A stretch of 7,067 bases of DNA from ZLKRG08 sp963977625 (GTDB lineage Bacteria; Actinomycetota; Actinomycetes; Nanopelagicales; Nanopelagicaceae), in contig CAXBPX010000062.1 in the NCBI GenBank assembly GCA_963977625.1, positions 1-7,067 on the forward strand, read 5' to 3'. A program made the position numbers and the translations under genes. Below are positions 4,714 through 7,067 of this stretch, piece by piece (the stretch's first letter is position 1; the number at the start of each line of letters is the position of its first letter). Below the pieces are notes generated by a model. That model ran no database searches, was not told where the DNA came from, and saw only the letters and a list, made by a program, of their open reading frames with translations.

Positions 4714-6533
4714 AGAATTACCTTAATTAATTTACTTATATTTTCTTCGACCGACGCAGTGCCATCCAACACTAAATCAGGGCTTATCGGCGTTTCATAT
4801 TCCTGACTTATTCCAGTGAAATTTGGAATTTCTCCGGCTGCTGATTTCTTATATAAGCCCTTTGGATCTCGTTGCTGACAGATTTCAACGGGAGTATTTA
4901 CGTAAACTTCTAAAAATTCACCATCTTCAAAGATAGATTTGGCTCGATTTCTATCTGCCGCAAACGGGCTGACTAACGCCGTGATTACTATCAAACCAGC
5001 GTCAACCATAAGTTTGGCAACTTCAGAGACGCGACGGACATTTTCTGCGCGATCTTCTGGAGTAAATCCCAGGTCCATATTTAAACCAAGTCGTAAGTTA
5101 TCGCCATCTAAAACATAACAATGTGCACCATTTGCAAACAGCGTAGTTTCAAGAGCATTTGCAATGGTTGATTTTCCAGAACCAGAGAGTCCGGTGAGCC
5201 AAATTACGCGACCTTTCTGGTTCTTTTGTGCGCTGCGTTGCGCCTTATTTACTTCGTAGTTTTGATGGTGAATATTTGTTGCTCGGCGCAATGCATGGCG
5301 AATCATGCCGGCACCGACGGTACGTTGAGTTAGCCGATCAACCAGAATGAAATTACCAAATTCGCGAGAATTTTCATATGGCTTTAGAACCATCGCAATA
5401 TCAGTGGCAATTTCTACATCGCCAATATCGTTCATATTTAGAGTATCAGCAGATAAATGTTCGCCAGTATTTACATCTAATCGATGTTTGATTTTAGTAA
5501 TCATGGCAGGTGATGAAGCTGGGCCCGAATAGAGCATGTATGAACGACTATGAATGAGCGGTTCGTCATCTAACCAAACGATATGTGCTGAGAAGCGATC
5601 TGCCGCTGTTAATTCATCAGCATTGGTAGCAATTACATCTCCGCGTGCTACATCCACTTCTGGTTCTAAAACTAAAGTGATTGCATCATGGACTTGCGCT
5701 CTATTGATTTCTTTTTGAAAAGTTACCATCTTTGCAACAGTAGCTTTTTTGGCACTTGGGAAGATAGTTACTTCATTGCCTACCGAAATTGCACCCTGAT
5801 AAATAGTTCCGGCTACGCCACGGAAATCATCTGCGCGAGCAATTAATTGCGCGCGCATCAATGCAGTGGCGTCCTTGGAAACCGGAGCATTCCAATCCTG
5901 AATGGCTTCTTGCAAGGTAGGCCCTGAATACCATGGCATATTTGAAGTTTTAAAAACTACGTTATCGCCAGCCAGCGCGCTCAATGGAATCAAAACTACA
6001 TCTTTTAACGCTAAACGATTTACCGTTTTCGAAATATCTGTAGCAATCGCATCAAATACTGATTGCTGATAATCCATCGCATCTAATTTATTGATCGCAA
6101 TAATGATGCGACTTACGCCCATAAGTTGGCAGATGGTTAAGTGGCGCAAAGTTTGAGTGCGCACACCTTTAGTGGCATCAATCAATACCAAGCCAATATC
6201 CGCACGAGATGCCGCCACCACCATGTTTCGGGTGTACTGCTCGTGGCCGGGCGCATCTGAAATTATTAAACGTTCACCATTTAACAGACTCATGGATCGG
6301 TAAGCCACATCGATTGTGATGCCTTGTTCGCGTTCTGCTTCTAAGCCATCAGTTAATAAACTGAAATCAATTTCGCCAGCTGGAATAGTGGAACCGCTAC
6401 GACGCGTTTTCTTTGCGGCATTTATTGTGTCATGTGGGACGCTATTTGTTTCGACCAATAAACGTCCAATTAGCGTGCTCTTTCCATCATCAACAGAGCC
6501 ACAAGTTAAAAGTCGAATCACGGAATTACTCAT
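4710..6533 (-). CDS. cysNC: Bifunctional sulfate adenylyltransferase subunit 1 / adenylylsulfate kinase (CysN-CysC fusion)
   Basis: A 607-residue fusion. The N-terminal part (about 1-420) is the CysN GTPase that drives ATP sulfurylase: G1 loop GSVDDGKST (12-20), REQGITIDVAY (68-78), G3 DAPGH (93-97), G4 NKLD (148-151) and G5 SAL (185-187), followed by EF-Tu-like beta-barrel domains. After a polar linker (about 420-440) comes the CysC APS kinase: Walker A GLSGSGKST (448-456), DGDNLRLGLNMDLGF (476-490), the SPF serine region (S522) and RDPKGLYKKS (555-564). With CysD it makes adenylylsulfate from sulfate and ATP at the cost of GTP, then phosphorylates it to PAPS. The arrangement is the NodQ/CysNC type seen in mycobacteria and rhizobia, and the length is typical. 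Translation is probably coupled to cysD: the stop and start overlap in TAATG, with GGAAGGG eight bases upstream, inside the cysD end. All motifs look intact. Confidence 0.97.
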   Translation of the reverse strand: MSNSVIRLLTCGSVDDGKSTLIGRLLVETNSVPHDTINAAKKTRRSGSTIPAGEIDFSLLTDGLEAEREQGITIDVAYRSMSLLNGERLIISDAPGHEQYTRNMVVAASRADIGLVLIDATKGVRTQTLRHLTICQLMGVSRIIIAINKLDAMDYQQSVFDAIATDISKTVNRLALKDVVLIPLSALAGDNVVFKTSNMPWYSGPTLQEAIQDWNAPVSKDATALMRAQLIARADDFRGVAGTIYQGAISVGNEVTIFPSAKKATVAKMVTFQKEINRAQVHDAITLVLEPEVDVARGDVIATNADELTAADRFSAHIVWLDDEPLIHSRSYMLYSGPASSPAMITKIKHRLDVNTGEHLSADTLNMNDIGDVEIATDIAMVLKPYENSREFGNFILVDRLTQRTVGAGMIRHALRRATNIHHQNYEVNKAQRSAQKNQKGRVIWLTGLSGSGKSTIANALETTLFANGAHCYVLDGDNLRLGLNMDLGFTPEDRAENVRRVSEVAKLMVDAGLIVITALVSPFAADRNRAKSIFEDGEFLEVYVNTPVEICQQRDPKGLYKKSAAGEIPNFTGISQEYETPISPDLVLDGTASVEENISKLIKVIL

Positions 6534-7067
6534 TAAAAGTACCCTTCCGTTTTCTTCTTTTCCATAGAATCTTCATTATCACCATCAATTAATCTGGTGG
6601 CGCGTTCAGATAGATTTACATTTAATACTTCTTCGACAACCTCTTTGATGGTGGTTGCGTTGGATTCGACAGCTGCAGTGAGCGGATAACATCCCAAAGT
6701 ACGGAAACGAACCATTGCTTCAAATGGCTTTTCTCCTTCATTTAAAGGATAACGTTCATCATCAACCATTATTAGTTGATCACCACGTTTAACCATTGGG
6801 CGCGGCTTGGCAAAATAAAGTGGATTAACATAGATATTTTCTTGCAAGATGTAATTCCAGATATCTGCTTCGGTCCAATCAGATAATGGAAAGACGCGCA
6901 TAGTTTGACCCGGTGCTAATCGAGTGTTGTAAGTGCGCCATAACTCTGGACGTTGCGCTCTTGGATTCCATCGATGACCTTCATCGCGCACACTAAAGAT
7001 GCGCTCCTTTGCGCGACTCTTCTCTTCATCACGCCTTGATCCACCTATGGCAGCATCAAAACCGTGC
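6533..7067 (-). CDS. cysD: Sulfate adenylyltransferase subunit 2 (CysD), 3' part
   Basis: The C-terminal 177 residues of CysD, the PP-loop ATP pyrophosphatase subunit of ATP sulfurylase, run off the right edge of the window; the frame continues to base 7066. The visible part begins HGFDAAIGGSRRDEEKSRAKERIF, the conserved region where sulfate and ATP are handled, and continues with HRWNPRAQRPELW, RVFPLSDWTEADIW, MVRFRTLGCYPLTAAVESNA and the ending MEKKKTEGYF, all close to the E. coli protein. E. coli CysD has 302 residues, so about 60 percent is present. A GTG within the frame at 6991 is an internal valine codon, not the start. It is the upstream partner of cysNC, overlapping it by one base. 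Genes for PAPS reductase or sulfite reductase may lie beyond the edge; this cannot be seen. Confidence 0.96.
   Translation of the reverse strand, partial: HGFDAAIGGSRRDEEKSRAKERIFSVRDEGHRWNPRAQRPELWRTYNTRLAPGQTMRVFPLSDWTEADIWNYILQENIYVNPLYFAKPRPMVKRGDQLIMVDDERYPLNEGEKPFEAMVRFRTLGCYPLTAAVESNATTIKEVVEEVLNVNLSERATRLIDGDNEDSMEKKKTEGYF

Noticed and set aside
6991..6991. GTG as the start of a 152-residue protein.
   Set aside because: The frame and CysD homology continue upstream to the window edge, so this is an internal valine codon.

Overview
The window looks like chromosomal DNA from a small-genome, AT-rich freshwater actinobacterium, most likely of the acI / Nanopelagicales type (Planktophila/Nanopelagicus relatives). 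Two genes point this way: a GuaB1-type enzyme, which belongs to an actinobacterial branch of the IMPDH/GMPR family, and an actinorhodopsin-like light-driven proton pump. The low GC content by eye, very tight gene packing, overlapping stops and starts, and probable leaderless promoters also fit. The lineage is inferred from gene content, not from a marker gene search.

Left part (1-1746, + strand): the 3' part of guaB1 is followed by a 131-base gap containing several inverted repeats. Then comes a complete actinorhodopsin gene with a strong Shine-Dalgarno and its own very strong intrinsic terminator. A small predicted membrane protein of unknown function begins only a few bases after that terminator. 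Its 3' end overlaps the 3' end of the next, convergent gene.

Middle (1730-3319): a minus-strand Xaa-Pro aminopeptidase (M24B, PepP-like) with all five metal ligands. It appears to be read from a promoter that gives a leaderless message. A tRNA-Ser(GCU) gene diverges from it, and the two candidate promoters share their -35 region.

Right part (3349-7067): a secreted or membrane-anchored His/Met-rich DUF305 protein starts 30 bases after the tRNA. It converges, across a 12-base gap, on a minus-strand sulfate-assimilation operon: cysD (partial), a cysN-cysC fusion and a TauE/SafE-family permease. The cys genes overlap at their junctions (TAATG and GTGA), so they are probably translationally coupled. 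Together CysD and CysN make adenylylsulfate (APS) from sulfate and ATP, the CysC domain makes PAPS, and the permease probably moves sulfate, sulfite or a related anion.

No CRISPR array, transposase, phage gene or clear mobile-element boundary is visible. I do not see a convincing new multi-gene system here. The most useful leads are the structured leader in front of the rhodopsin gene, the absence of the carotenoid-antenna glycine in the rhodopsin, the orphan small membrane protein behind the rhodopsin terminator, and the tRNA/DUF305/cys arrangement.
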